A stretch of 64,000 bases of DNA, taken from contig NZ_CP096889.1 of assembly GCF_004124315.2 (NCBI RefSeq), forward strand, positions 2,339,001 to 2,403,000. Reading direction: 5' to 3'. The notes under the pieces were generated by a model that had not been told where the DNA came from, did no database searches, and saw only the letters and a list, made by a program, of their open reading frames with translations. This stretch comes from Bacillus cabrialesii. GTDB taxonomy: Bacteria; Bacillota; Bacilli; Bacillales; Bacillaceae. Position numbers and translations under genes: made by a program. Of this stretch, positions 54,636 to 63,379 are shown in pieces. Each line of letters opens with the position of its first letter. The first letter of the stretch is position 1.

Positions 54636-54641
54636 TTTTAG

Positions 54642-54668
54642 AGAAACGATCAGCGCGAGTTCTCCGTC
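54642..54668 (+). promoter_or_regulatory. ECF-sigma promoter of yqjL
   Basis: AGAAAC (54642-54647), 17-base spacer and CGTC (54665-54668), one mismatch from the TGAAAC / CGTC pattern of SigM and SigW. B. subtilis yqjL is known from ECF-sigma regulons. Confidence 0.7.
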
Positions 54669-54702
54669 TCCCTAGTAGAAACAATTAGAGGAGATGACTC
54701 CA

Positions 54703-55464
54703 ATGAACTCAGCTTGGATGGAAAAGACATATACGATTGACGGTTGTGCATTTCATACACAACACCGGAGAGGATCAAATGGTGTAACGATTGTCTTTGA
54801 GGCCGGCTACGGTACTTCTTCTGAAACGTGGAAACCATTAATGGCGGACATTGATGATGAATTTGGCATTTTCACATATGATCGGGCAGGAATAGGGAAA
54901 AGCGGACACAGCACCGCTAAACGAACAGCTGAACAACAGGTGAAAGAATTAGAGAGTTTGCTTAAAGCGGCAGATGTAAAACCTCCTTATCTGGCTGTTT
55001 CACACTCTTACGGAGCTGTCATCACCGGTTTATGGGCCTGCAAAAACAGGTGTGATATTATCGGCATGGTCCTTCTTGACCCAGCTTTAGGAGATTGCGC
55101 CAGCTTCACCTTTATACCCGAAGAAATGCACAAACCATATACGAGAAAAATGATGCTTGAAGGCACACATGCAGAATTCTCAAAAAGTCTGCATGTGCTC
55201 AACCAGCGGCAAATCCACTTAGGAAACATGCCTCTTCTTGTGTTGTCATCAGGTGAACGGACACAGAAATTCGCTGACGAACAGGAGTGGCAAAACCTGC
55301 ACAGCAGCATATTGTCTCTCTCTAACCAAAGCGGCTGGATTCAAGCTAAAAACAGCTCGCACAACATCCATCATGATGAACCTCACATCGTTCATTTGGC
55401 TATTTATGACGTATGGTGCGCAGCGTGCCAGCAGGCCGCCCCGCTTTATCAGGCAGTCAATTAA
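54703..55464 (+). CDS. yqjL: Alpha/beta hydrolase YqjL
   Basis: A 253-residue hydrolase. The nucleophile elbow is VSHSYGAVITG (Ser near residue 98), the oxyanion stretch FEAGYGTSSETW, with the Asp in VLLDPALGD or later and His in SSHNIHHDEP. In B. subtilis it contributes to paraquat resistance. I chose ATG 54703 since GAGGAG then lies nine bases upstream; an ATG three codons earlier is next to it. It is expressed from an ECF-type promoter and ends at a bidirectional terminator. Confidence 0.86.
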   Translation: MNSAWMEKTYTIDGCAFHTQHRRGSNGVTIVFEAGYGTSSETWKPLMADIDDEFGIFTYDRAGIGKSGHSTAKRTAEQQVKELESLLKAADVKPPYLAVSHSYGAVITGLWACKNRCDIIGMVLLDPALGDCASFTFIPEEMHKPYTRKMMLEGTHAEFSKSLHVLNQRQIHLGNMPLLVLSSGERTQKFADEQEWQNLHSSILSLSNQSGWIQAKNSSHNIHHDEPHIVHLAIYDVWCAACQQAAPLYQAVN

Positions 55465-55501
55465 CAAAAAAAGACCGGGTGCATCAGCCGGTCTTTTTTT
55501 T
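55465..55501. terminator. Bidirectional terminator between yqjL and rpmGA
   Basis: Stem AAAAAAGACCGG / CCGGTCTTTTTT with a nine-base loop, so it acts on both strands. Confidence 0.87.
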
Positions 55502-55502
55502 G

Positions 55503-55652
55503 TTATTTTGTTTCGCGATGAAGGGTATATTTTTTTAAGCGCGGTGAATATTTTTTCAGCTCTAAACGGTCTGGATTGGTGCGTTTGTTTTTTGTTGTGA
55601 TGTAATTTCGGTCTCCCGTTTCTGTGCAGGCTAAAGTAACATTGACTCTCAT
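55503..55652 (-). CDS. rpmGA: Ribosomal protein L33 (RpmGA)
   Basis: A 49-residue large-subunit ribosomal protein. It reads [35 protein letters not shown] and [14 protein letters not shown]. Only one cysteine (Cys9) is present where zinc-ribbon L33 forms have four, so this is a zinc-independent type by sequence. The ATG at 55652 follows GGAGATG. It sits alone between yqjL and rnz, away from ribosomal operons, as the second-copy gene rpmGA does in B. subtilis. Confidence 0.93.
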   Translation of the reverse strand: MRVNVTLACTETGDRNYITTKNKRTNPDRLELKKYSPRLKKYTLHRETK

Positions 55653-55733
55653 AGTTAACATCTCCTCATAAAGCGTAATGGTTACGTTTTATTATACAAC
55701 GTCAGCAAAAATTGTCAAATAAGAACTATTCCT

Positions 55734-56657
55734 TCAGCCTCGCGGGATGTTTACCTCTAAGAAATCATATGAAACCACGCTGTTTGGGAAAACGTCAGCC
55801 GCTTCTTTTTGAAGCTCCAAAGAGGCCTCTCCCTGATATCTTGCGCTGATATGGGTTAATATGAGCTGCTTCGCTCCGGCTTCTTTCGCTGTTACGGCAG
55901 CTTGTTCTGTTGTACTGTGAAAATAATCATAAGCAAGTTTCCGATCTTCCTTAGCAAAGGTCGCTTCATGAATAAGCACATCACAATCCGTTGCAAGCTC
56001 CTTTAGTTTGTCACTTACTCTCGTATCCCCGGAAAACACTACAGCTCTTCCCTTTTTGGGAGGCTCCAGAAAATCATACCCATTAATGATGCGCCCGTCT
56101 TCAAGCGTTACCGTTTCGCCTTTTTTGATTCTTTGATACACAGGTCCGGGCGGGATGTTCATTTCTTTCAATAAATCCGCCTTTAAGGAACCTGGTACGT
56201 CTTTTTCCTGCACACGGTACCCGAACGCTTCTACTCCGTGAATAACAGTTGCTGCTGTAACAATAAACTGACTATCTTCAAACACGGTGCCTTCTTCGAT
56301 TTCCTTGATCACAAGCGGATATGTCAAATGGGTTTTCGTAACGGCAAGACTTGTTTCAATGAACGCCTTAATCCCTTTAGGGCCGTACACCGTCAGCTCG
56401 TCTTCTCCGCCTTGAAAGGAACGGCTCCCCAGAAGCCCCGGAAGCCCGTATACATGATCGCCGTGCATGTGGGTAATAAAGATTTTTTCTATTTTACGAG
56501 GTTTAATCGTTGTATGTAAAATTTGATGCTGCGTGGCTTCCCCACAGTCAAACAGCCATATCGAACGCCTTTCTTCAAGCAATTTTAATGCGACAGACGT
56601 TACGTTTCTCGCCTTCGCGGGAATGCCGGCTCCTGTCCCTAAAAAAAGTAATTCCAC
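55734..56657 (-). CDS. rnz: Ribonuclease Z
   Basis: It cuts tRNA precursors lacking an encoded CCA at the 3' side of the discriminator. The 307-residue MBL-fold protein has [20 protein letters not shown] (HxHxDH, about 60-68), VFSGDTR, and HEATFAKED and [10 protein letters not shown]. This is the bacterial short form with the flexible exosite arm (about 150-190). AGGAGG precedes ATG 56657. It is divergent from zwf. Confidence 0.95.
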   Translation of the reverse strand: MELLFLGTGAGIPAKARNVTSVALKLLEERRSIWLFDCGEATQHQILHTTIKPRKIEKIFITHMHGDHVYGLPGLLGSRSFQGGEDELTVYGPKGIKAFIETSLAVTKTHLTYPLVIKEIEEGTVFEDSQFIVTAATVIHGVEAFGYRVQEKDVPGSLKADLLKEMNIPPGPVYQRIKKGETVTLEDGRIINGYDFLEPPKKGRAVVFSGDTRVSDKLKELATDCDVLIHEATFAKEDRKLAYDYFHSTTEQAAVTAKEAGAKQLILTHISARYQGEASLELQKEAADVFPNSVVSYDFLEVNIPRG

Positions 56658-56796
56658 GTTTCCTTCCTCCTACTAGAACTAGTTACCTACAAGAATACAG
56701 GATCATGCGCGAAATGTGAATCTTGCCCTTAAAAGGAACAATCCTTTCGTTCTAGAAACATTTTTACGGCATTCAGCAAAAAATGGGCTGAAATGT

Positions 56797-56825
56797 TTGC
56801 TTTCGTTGAATTTTAGATTTAAAAT
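56797..56825 (+). promoter_or_regulatory. SigA promoter of zwf
   Basis: TTGCTT (56797-56802), 17-base spacer and TAAAAT (56820-56825). Confidence 0.65.
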
Positions 56826-56882
56826 GAAGGAAATATACGGGGTGTACTAAAATAAAGCTTCGAATAAAGTGAGGTACTTTTA

Positions 56883-58352
56883 GTGAAAACAAACCAACAG
56901 CCAAAAGCAGTAATTGTCATATTCGGTGCAACTGGAGATTTAGCAAAACGAAAGCTGTATCCGTCTATTCACCGTTTATACCAAAACGGACAAATCGGAG
57001 AAGAATTTGCAGTTGTAGGAGTTGGAAGAAGACCTTGGTCTAATGAGGATCTTCGCCAAACCGTTAAAACATCCATTTCCTCATCTGCAGATAAACATAT
57101 AGATGATTTCACGTCTCATTTTTACTATCACCCGTTTGACGTGACAAACCCTAGCTCTTATCAAGAGCTTAACGTATTGCTTAACCAGCTGGAAGATACA
57201 TATCAAATTCCGAACAACAGAATGTTCTACTTGGCAATGGCTCCTGAATTCTTCGGAACAATTGCAAAAACATTAAAATCAGAAGGTGTAACAGCAACAA
57301 CAGGCTGGTCGCGCCTTGTCATTGAAAAGCCGTTCGGCCATGATCTGCCAAGCGCACAGGCATTGAACAAAGAAATCCGCGAAGCGTTTACAGAGGATCA
57401 AATTTACAGAATCGACCATTATCTAGGCAAACAAATGGTTCAGAACATTGAAGTGATTCGATTTGCCAATGCGATTTTCGAACCGCTTTGGACAAACCGC
57501 TACATCTCAAACATTCAAATTACATCCAGCGAATCACTTGGCGTCGAGGACCGTGCAAGATATTACGAAAAATCAGGCGCCCTGCGCGACATGGTGCAAA
57601 ACCACATTATGCAGATGGTTGCCCTGCTTGCAATGGAGCCGCCGATCAAATTGAATACAGAAGAAATCCGCAGCGAAAAAGTAAAGGTTCTGAGAGCGCT
57701 CCGCCCTATTAAAAAAGACGAAGTGGATGAGTACTTTGTGCGCGGACAATACCAAGCCGGTGAAATTGACGGTGTGCCGGTTCCTGCTTATACAGATGAG
57801 GAAAATGTCGCTCCTGACTCCAATACGGAGACCTTTGTTTCAGGGAAGCTTTTGATCGATAACTTCAGATGGGCTGGTGTTCCGTTCTATATCCGTACCG
57901 GAAAACGGATGAAAGAAAAGACCACAAAAATCGTCGTCCAATTCAAGGACATTCCGATGAACCTGTACTATGGCAATGAAAATAACATGAATCCGAACTT
58001 GCTCGTCATCCATATTCAGCCTGACGAAGGCATTACGCTTTACTTAAATGCTAAAAAGCTTGGCGGAGCAGCACATGCTCAGCCAATCAAACTGGATTAC
58101 TGCAGCAATTGCAATGACGAGATGAACACTCCTGAAGCGTATGAAAAATTAATTCACGACTGTCTTCTTGGCGATGCAACAAACTTTGCACACTGGGATG
58201 AAGTTGCCCTTTCTTGGAGCTTTGTCGACTCCATCTCTGAATCATGGGCAGCAAACAAAACCTTATCTCCAAACTACGAATCAGGCTCTATGGGACCGAA
58301 AGCATCTGATGATCTTTTGGCGAAAGACGGCTTGCATTGGTGGAATATATAA
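56883..58352 (+). CDS. zwf: Glucose-6-phosphate 1-dehydrogenase
   Basis: First enzyme of the oxidative pentose phosphate pathway, giving NADPH. The 489 residues contain the coenzyme fingerprint IFGATGDLAKRKLYPSI (about 12-28), the phosphate and catalytic motif RIDHYLGKQMVQN (about 176-188), and the EKPFGHD peptide. Translation starts at GTG 56883 behind GTGAGG. It is convergent to gndA, the third enzyme of the same pathway; the two are separated by back-to-back terminators. Confidence 0.96.
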   Translation: MKTNQQPKAVIVIFGATGDLAKRKLYPSIHRLYQNGQIGEEFAVVGVGRRPWSNEDLRQTVKTSISSSADKHIDDFTSHFYYHPFDVTNPSSYQELNVLLNQLEDTYQIPNNRMFYLAMAPEFFGTIAKTLKSEGVTATTGWSRLVIEKPFGHDLPSAQALNKEIREAFTEDQIYRIDHYLGKQMVQNIEVIRFANAIFEPLWTNRYISNIQITSSESLGVEDRARYYEKSGALRDMVQNHIMQMVALLAMEPPIKLNTEEIRSEKVKVLRALRPIKKDEVDEYFVRGQYQAGEIDGVPVPAYTDEENVAPDSNTETFVSGKLLIDNFRWAGVPFYIRTGKRMKEKTTKIVVQFKDIPMNLYYGNENNMNPNLLVIHIQPDEGITLYLNAKKLGGAAHAQPIKLDYCSNCNDEMNTPEAYEKLIHDCLLGDATNFAHWDEVALSWSFVDSISESWAANKTLSPNYESGSMGPKASDDLLAKDGLHWWNI

Positions 58353-58356
58353 TACG

Positions 58357-58396
58357 GAAAAAGCCGGAAATGCTCATGAGCGTTTCCGGCTTTTTC
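58357..58396 (+). terminator. Terminator after zwf
   Basis: Stem AAAGCCGGAAA / TTTCCGGCTTT around TGCTCATGAGCG (itself able to pair), then TTCTGC. A residues on the left allow some activity on the other strand. Confidence 0.82.
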
Positions 58397-58416
58397 TGCA
58401 TATAAATATTTACAAA

Positions 58417-58452
58417 CAAAACCCCCGAAGCCCTAAGAGCTTCGGGGGTTTC
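58417..58452 (-). terminator. Terminator after gndA
   Basis: Minus-strand stem AACCCCCGAAGC / GCTTCGGGGGTT with a seven-base loop, followed by TTGTTTG. Confidence 0.85.
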
Positions 58453-58458
58453 TATTGA

Positions 58459-59868
58459 TTACTTCATCCATTCAGTATGGAAGATGCCTTCTTTATCAGT
58501 ACGCTCATAAGTATGAGCGCCAAAGTAGTCACGCTGCGCTTGAATTAAGTTTGCAGGGAGTACGGCTGTGCGGTAGCTGTCATAGTAAGCCAATGCGCTT
58601 GAGAACGATGGCACCGGCACTCCTTGGGCAACTGCAAGTGAAATCACTTGGCGAAGCGCTCCTTGGTAGCTTTCTACAATATTTTTGAAGTAGCTGTCAA
58701 GAAGCAGGTTGTCAAGCTCAGGTTCGCGATCGTAAGCTTCTTTGATCTTCTGAAGGAACGCCGCTCGGATGATGCAGCCGCCGCGGAAGATCATAGCGAT
58801 TTCACCGTATTTAAGATCCCAGTTATATTCTTCAGAAGCAGCTTTCATTTGGGCAAACCCTTGCGCATAAGAACAGATTTTACTCATGAACAGCGCTTTT
58901 CTGACTGCCTCAATCAACTCTTCTTTATTTTCTGTAACAGGCTTCACTTCCGGTCCTGAAAGAAGACCGCTCGCTTTCACACGCTCTTCCTTCATAGCTG
59001 AGATAAAGCGCGCGAATACAGACTCGGTAATAATTGGAAGCGGAACACCTAAGTCAAGCGCGCTTTGGCTTGTCCATTTTCCTGTTCCTTTTTGTCCTGC
59101 TTTATCAAGAATCACATCAACAAGCGGTTTGCCTGTCTCTTCGTCTTTTTTCGTGAAGATGTCAGCCGTAATCTCAATCAGATAGCTGTCAAGCTCGCCT
59201 TTATTCCATTCAGCGAAGACTTCGTGAAGCTCATCAGCTGAAAGGCCGAGCACTTGTTTCAGAATGAAGTAAGATTCAGAGATCAGCTGCATATCTCCGT
59301 ATTCAATGCCGTTGTGGACCATTTTCACATAATGGCCTGCACCGTCCGGACCAATATATGTCGTACAAGGTTCTCCGTCAACTTTTGCAGAAATCGCTTC
59401 AAGAATCGGCTTCACAAGCTCATGTGCTTCTTTTTGGCCGCCAGGCATGATAGAAGGCCCTTTAAGCGCTCCTTCTTCTCCGCCGGAAACACCTGTTCCG
59501 ATAAAATGAATGCCGCTTTCAGCGAGTTCTTTGTTACGGCGCTGTGTATCTTTATAATATGTATTTCCGCCGTCAATTAAAATATCATCCTTCTCTAGAT
59601 GAGGAAGAAGAGATTGAATTGTCGCATCTGTTGCCGTTCCCGCTTTAACCATTAATAAGATTTTGCGGGGTGTTTCCAAGGATTGAACAAACTCTTCAAT
59701 GCTGTATGTGCCAACAACATTTTTGCCTTTTGCCTCCTGCAAAAACTCCTCAGTCTTACTGCTTGATCTGTTATAAACAGAAACAGAAAATCCCCGGCTT
59801 TCGATATTTAAAGCCAGATTTTTACCCATGACCGCAAGTCCGATAACGCCGATTTGTTGTTTTGACAT
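58459..59868 (-). CDS. gndA: 6-phosphogluconate dehydrogenase (NADP)
   Basis: It decarboxylates 6-phosphogluconate to ribulose 5-phosphate with NADP. The 469 residues show [20 protein letters not shown] (about 6-25, NADP site), [20 protein letters not shown] (about 124-143), the catalytic Lys in [18 protein letters not shown] (about 180-197) and the C-terminal [10 protein letters not shown]. It is the main NADP form of B. subtilis (YqjI). AGGGACG serves as a ribosome binding site. Confidence 0.96.
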   Translation of the reverse strand: MSKQQIGVIGLAVMGKNLALNIESRGFSVSVYNRSSSKTEEFLQEAKGKNVVGTYSIEEFVQSLETPRKILLMVKAGTATDATIQSLLPHLEKDDILIDGGNTYYKDTQRRNKELAESGIHFIGTGVSGGEEGALKGPSIMPGGQKEAHELVKPILEAISAKVDGEPCTTYIGPDGAGHYVKMVHNGIEYGDMQLISESYFILKQVLGLSADELHEVFAEWNKGELDSYLIEITADIFTKKDEETGKPLVDVILDKAGQKGTGKWTSQSALDLGVPLPIITESVFARFISAMKEERVKASGLLSGPEVKPVTENKEELIEAVRKALFMSKICSYAQGFAQMKAASEEYNWDLKYGEIAMIFRGGCIIRAAFLQKIKEAYDREPELDNLLLDSYFKNIVESYQGALRQVISLAVAQGVPVPSFSSALAYYDSYRTAVLPANLIQAQRDYFGAHTYERTDKEGIFHTEWMK

Positions 59869-59977
59869 ATTCTAACGTCCCTTCTGCAAACGTTTCATCA
59901 TTTTAAAATTTAAATTAAAATAAAATGATATTTATAATAAAGAAATTACCATACTTTCACCCTTTTTTTCAAGCGAT

Positions 59978-61222
59978 TCAGCTTTTCTTTTCATCCTGAA
60001 AGAAATCTTTATTAAAGCTTGTTCCCTTCGTTTTGCTCTCCTCTTTTTTTATCTTTGCCCCTTTTCTGATCAGCTTGGAGCCGTACTTTTCATTCAGCTT
60101 TTCCATCATCTGCTGAATGGGCTCATCCTTCGCATCTTCATTAAAGCTGAACAAATCGAGCTGCTTATAGGCCTGCTCTTTTTCCACTAAATCCGTTCCG
60201 GTAATGCCAAGCAGCCTGACAGGATTTTTATTCCAATGCTTAAAAAAGAGGTGCTCCGCTTCTTTCATAATTTCATTTTTTTGATCGATCGGATTTTTCA
60301 GCGTGATGCTTCTTGTGATGGTTTTCCAATCTGCATATCTAATCATAATAAAAAGCTTCGAAGCCATGACTTCCTTGCGCTGCAAACGATCACTCACGGA
60401 AGCGGACAGCTTTCTGAAAACGCCTAACAGCTCTTCTTCATCACTGGAATCATGTGAAAGGGTAGATGAGTTGCCGACGCTTTTAAATTCGTAAATGCGC
60501 TCCGGGTCAACCGGCGCATGGTGAATGCCGTTTGCTTTATTTTTAAGGCGCGGACCGTTGATGCCAAGCAGACGTTTCAGGGAGTGCTCATCAGCTGCCG
60601 CTAGCTCTTTAATCGTATGAATGCCGAGGCCCTTCAGCTTTTCCGCTGTCTTTTTGCCAACTCCGTGCATCTCTCCAACCGGAAGCGGCCAAAGGATATC
60701 AGGCACTTGTCTCTTTCTTAAAATCGTGATGCCAAGCGGCTTTTTCATATCAGACGCCATCTTAGCGAGAAATTTATTCGGCGCAATCCCTATGCTTGAC
60801 GGAAGCAGCAGCTCTTTTTGCAGCCTGCTTTGGATTTCTTTTGCCGTCTCCAGAGCGCGGCTGCTGTACGGTGTATCGGTCATGTCCATATAGCCTTCGT
60901 CGATGGAGACAGGCTCCACCAGCTCAGTATATTCACGGAGGATGTTAAACATCGCTCTTGAAGAGCTTCTATAGCGGTCAAAATTCGGCGGAAGAACAAT
61001 GAGCTCAGGACAATTGCGCTTCGCTTCCCAAACCGGCATTGTTGTTTTGACACCGCGCGCTCTCGCTTCGTAGCTGCATGTCACCACAATGCCCTTGCGC
61101 TCCTTTACGTTTCCGGCAACTGCGACCGGCTTTCCACGGAGAGCCGGATCATATGCCATTTCCACCGATGCGTAGAAGCTATTCATATCAATATGGAAAA
61201 TAATTCGGCCCTTTCCCGGCAT
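59978..61222 (-). CDS. polYA: DNA polymerase IV (Y family, YqjH/PolY1)
   Basis: A 414-residue translesion polymerase of the DinB type. The acidic catalytic residues are in FHIDMNSFYASVE (Asp near 11) and EPVSIDEGYMDMT (Asp/Glu near 107). The clamp-binding motif QLDLFSF lies near residue 365, followed by a long Lys-rich tail. The start MPGKGR at 61222 has AAAGGAG upstream; the frame to 61264 lacks one. No LexA box is seen, in contrast to yqjW. Confidence 0.94.
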   Translation of the reverse strand: MPGKGRIIFHIDMNSFYASVEMAYDPALRGKPVAVAGNVKERKGIVVTCSYEARARGVKTTMPVWEAKRNCPELIVLPPNFDRYRSSSRAMFNILREYTELVEPVSIDEGYMDMTDTPYSSRALETAKEIQSRLQKELLLPSSIGIAPNKFLAKMASDMKKPLGITILRKRQVPDILWPLPVGEMHGVGKKTAEKLKGLGIHTIKELAAADEHSLKRLLGINGPRLKNKANGIHHAPVDPERIYEFKSVGNSSTLSHDSSDEEELLGVFRKLSASVSDRLQRKEVMASKLFIMIRYADWKTITRSITLKNPIDQKNEIMKEAEHLFFKHWNKNPVRLLGITGTDLVEKEQAYKQLDLFSFNEDAKDEPIQQMMEKLNEKYGSKLIRKGAKIKKEESKTKGTSFNKDFFQDEKKS

Positions 61223-61285
61223 AAATAAATCTCCTTTTCGTTCATTAGACAACAGCTTGTACATATAGTAAAATGAAGGTATTGA

Positions 61286-61582
61286 ATGGATGTGATTACA
61301 ATGTTTGTGGAATCGATAAATGACGTTTTATTCTTAGTCGATTTTTTCACAATTATTCTTCCGGCTCTGACGGCAATCGGGATTGCATTCCTCTTACGAG
61401 AGTGCCGTGCCGGCGAGCAATGGAAATCTAAACGAACTGATGAACATCAGACAGTCTTTCACATTAACCGAACAGACTTTCTTATTATTATATATCATCG
61501 CATTACAACTTGGATACGTAAAGTCTTCCGCATGAATTCGCCTGTGAACGATGAGGAAGACGCCAGTTCCCTTCTTTTATAA
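61286..61582 (+). CDS. mifM: Translation-arrest sensor MifM
   Basis: Leader protein (former yqzJ) whose stalling controls yqjG. The N-terminal helix (about 6-38, FVDFF-like, LVDFFTIILPALTAIGIAFL) targets it to the membrane. The C-terminal arrest region includes RITTWIRKVFRMN and the acidic DEEDA, where ribosomes stall at successive codons. When membrane insertion by SpoIIIJ is slow, the arrest is kept and yqjG is translated. ATG 61286 follows GAAGG; an ATG five codons later is also possible. The gene overlaps the yqjG hairpin. Confidence 0.9.
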   Translation: MDVITMFVESINDVLFLVDFFTIILPALTAIGIAFLLRECRAGEQWKSKRTDEHQTVFHINRTDFLIIIYHRITTWIRKVFRMNSPVNDEEDASSLLL

Positions 61583-61606
61583 ACCGCATTTATCAAAAGG
61601 AGGAGA
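61567..61606 (+). promoter_or_regulatory. Hairpin that hides the yqjG ribosome binding site
   Basis: CCCTTCTTTTATAAA (61569-61583) can pair with TTTATCAAAAGGAGG, covering the AAAGGAGG of yqjG. The mifM stop codon lies in the left arm, so a ribosome stalled near the end of mifM would open it. Confidence 0.75.
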
Positions 61607-61611
61607 ACAAA

Positions 61612-62439
61612 TTGGTAAAAACATATCAAACACTTTTGGCTATGGGTATCTTTTTGATCGTATTATGCTCGGGCAATGCCGCGTTTGCGGCGACGAATCA
61701 GGTGGGAGGCCTCAGCAACGTCGGTTTTTTTCACGACTATTTAATCGAACCGTTTTCCGCTCTGCTTAAGGGAGTTGCCGGGTTCTTTCACGGAGAATAC
61801 GGACTCTCTATTATTCTCGTAACCATTATTGTGCGTGTGGTTGTACTGCCTCTGTTTGTCAATCAGTTCAAAAAACAGCGCATGTTCCAAGAGAAAATGG
61901 CTGTTATTAAACCTCAGGTTGACAGCATTCAGTCCAAGTTGAAAAAGACAAAGGACCCGGAAAAGCAAAAAGAACTGCAAATGGAAATGATGAAGCTGTA
62001 TCAGGAGCATAATATCAACCCGCTTGCGATGGGCTGTCTTCCAATGCTGATTCAGTCTCCGATTATGATTGGGCTTTATTACGCGATTCGCTCAACACCT
62101 GAAATTGCGTCACACTCGTTTCTATGGTTCAGTTTAGGGCAATCTGATATTCTTATGTCCCTTAGTGCAGGGATTATGTATTTTGTCCAAGCCTATGTCG
62201 CTCAAAAGCTGAGCGCGAAATATTCCGCTGTCCCGCAAAATCCGGCAGCGCAGCAGTCTGCAAAATTGATGGTGTTCATCTTCCCTGTGATGATGACGAT
62301 TTTCTCGCTTAATGTTCCGGCAGCCCTTCCGCTTTACTGGTTTACAAGCGGGCTGTTTCTGACAGTGCAAAACGTTGTCCTTCAAATGACACATCATAAA
62401 AGTAAAAAAGCCGCCGCTCTTACTGAGCCGGTGAAATAA
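61612..62439 (+). CDS. yqjG: Membrane protein insertase YqjG (YidC2/MisCB)
   Basis: A 275-residue Oxa1/YidC family insertase, paralogue of SpoIIIJ. The N-terminal signal has a lipobox-like IVLC (Cys19), followed by five helices: about 60-82, 130-150 (MGCLPMLIQSPIMIGLYYAI), 175-195, 220-235 and 240-258, and a basic tail. The conserved Arg in IIVRVVVLPLFV should sit in the hydrophilic groove. Translation starts at TTG 61612 behind AAGGAGGAG and is controlled by MifM. Confidence 0.95.
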   Translation: MVKTYQTLLAMGIFLIVLCSGNAAFAATNQVGGLSNVGFFHDYLIEPFSALLKGVAGFFHGEYGLSIILVTIIVRVVVLPLFVNQFKKQRMFQEKMAVIKPQVDSIQSKLKKTKDPEKQKELQMEMMKLYQEHNINPLAMGCLPMLIQSPIMIGLYYAIRSTPEIASHSFLWFSLGQSDILMSLSAGIMYFVQAYVAQKLSAKYSAVPQNPAAQQSAKLMVFIFPVMMTIFSLNVPAALPLYWFTSGLFLTVQNVVLQMTHHKSKKAAALTEPVK

Positions 62440-62443
62440 AAAG

Positions 62444-62477
62444 TAACCCCGAGCGAAAAGCCGGGGTTGTTTTTTTA
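62444..62477 (+). terminator. Terminator after yqjG
   Basis: Stem AACCCCG / CGGGGTT with a GAGCGAAAAGC-type loop, followed by GTTTTTTT. Confidence 0.85.
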
Positions 62478-62602
62478 TTTCACCATACTCTTTTTTTGTC
62501 ATGGCAGAGGCGAAAATGGCCACCTTAAAAAACAGCTGTATCGTTTAAAACGATAGAAACCGGGAATACCTTTACTCACATCCAACTGAAAGGAGCATAT
62601 AC

Positions 62603-63331
62603 GTGACGGAACGCTTTCAGCAAAAAAATATTTCTGTGCCTGAGGGAATCTGGATCATGAGACAAACTTGGAATGATGTCTTATTTGCCCACTGGCCTAT
62701 TGATGCTTCTATCCTTCGGGTGATGATTCCGCCGGTTTTAGAGTTAGATACATATAACGGACAAGCTTGGGTCAGTATGCTTCCCTTTATGCTCACGAAC
62801 CTGAGGGCGCGTTTTCTCCCTGCCATTCCCGGTGCGCGTGCGTTTCCTGAGCTAAACCTCCGCACCTATGTCACTTATAAAGGCAAGCCCGGCATTTATT
62901 TTTTCAGCTTAGATGCTGATCACCGGCTGGCGGTCCTGGGCGCTCGCACGTTCTTTCATTTACCTTATTTTCGCGCGGATATGAAAGCTGACAAAAACGG
63001 TGACGGCATTGACTATGTCAGCAAGCGGAGAGACGACGGAGAAGCAGCATTCCGCGCCGCATACCGGCCCATTTCAGCTCCTTTTACAGCGGAAGAGGAT
63101 TCGCTGGATTACTGGCTGACAGAGCGATACAGACTCTACACCACTTATCGCAGCAAGCTCTTTTACGAAGACATTCATCATCATCCTTGGGAGCTGCAAC
63201 ATGCCGAGGCCGAGTTTTCCGCCAATACGGTGGCTGATGCTCACAACATTGCATTGCCAGCGTCAGATCCATTGCTTCATTACGCCAAAAAACAGGACGT
63301 GTTATTTTGGCCGCTTAGGCAATGGCGCTGA
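62603..63331 (+). CDS. yqjF: DUF2071 protein YqjF
   Basis: A 242-residue protein of the DUF2071 (acetoacetate-decarboxylase-like barrel) family, function unknown. The typical start is seen as MRQTWNDVLFAHWPID (about 19-34), then PPVLELDTYNGQAWVSMLPF and ELNLRTYVTYKGKPGIYFFS with the conserved Arg and Tyr. It has no signal peptide or membrane helix. The start is GTG 62603 with AAAGGAGC upstream. It ends at a shared hairpin facing yqjE. Confidence 0.85.
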   Translation: MTERFQQKNISVPEGIWIMRQTWNDVLFAHWPIDASILRVMIPPVLELDTYNGQAWVSMLPFMLTNLRARFLPAIPGARAFPELNLRTYVTYKGKPGIYFFSLDADHRLAVLGARTFFHLPYFRADMKADKNGDGIDYVSKRRDDGEAAFRAAYRPISAPFTAEEDSLDYWLTERYRLYTTYRSKLFYEDIHHHPWELQHAEAEFSANTVADAHNIALPASDPLLHYAKKQDVLFWPLRQWR

Positions 63332-63335
63332 ATGC

Positions 63336-63378
63336 AAGAAAAAACCCGATGCGTTTGAGCGCACTCGGGTTTTTCTTT
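63336..63378. terminator. Bidirectional terminator between yqjF and yqjE
   Basis: AAACCCGATGCG pairs with CGCACTCGGGTTT with a bulged base. A residues lie on the left, TTTTC and more T residues on the right. Confidence 0.82.
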
Positions 63379-63379
63379 T

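Noticed and set aside
56672..56683. Palindrome ACTAGAACTAGT near the rnz ribosome binding site
   Set aside because: It overlaps the leader by chance as far as I can tell; no second copy or known regulator.
59869..59977. gndA promoter
   Set aside because: Many AT-rich hexamers fit loosely and none stands out, so no promoter was listed.
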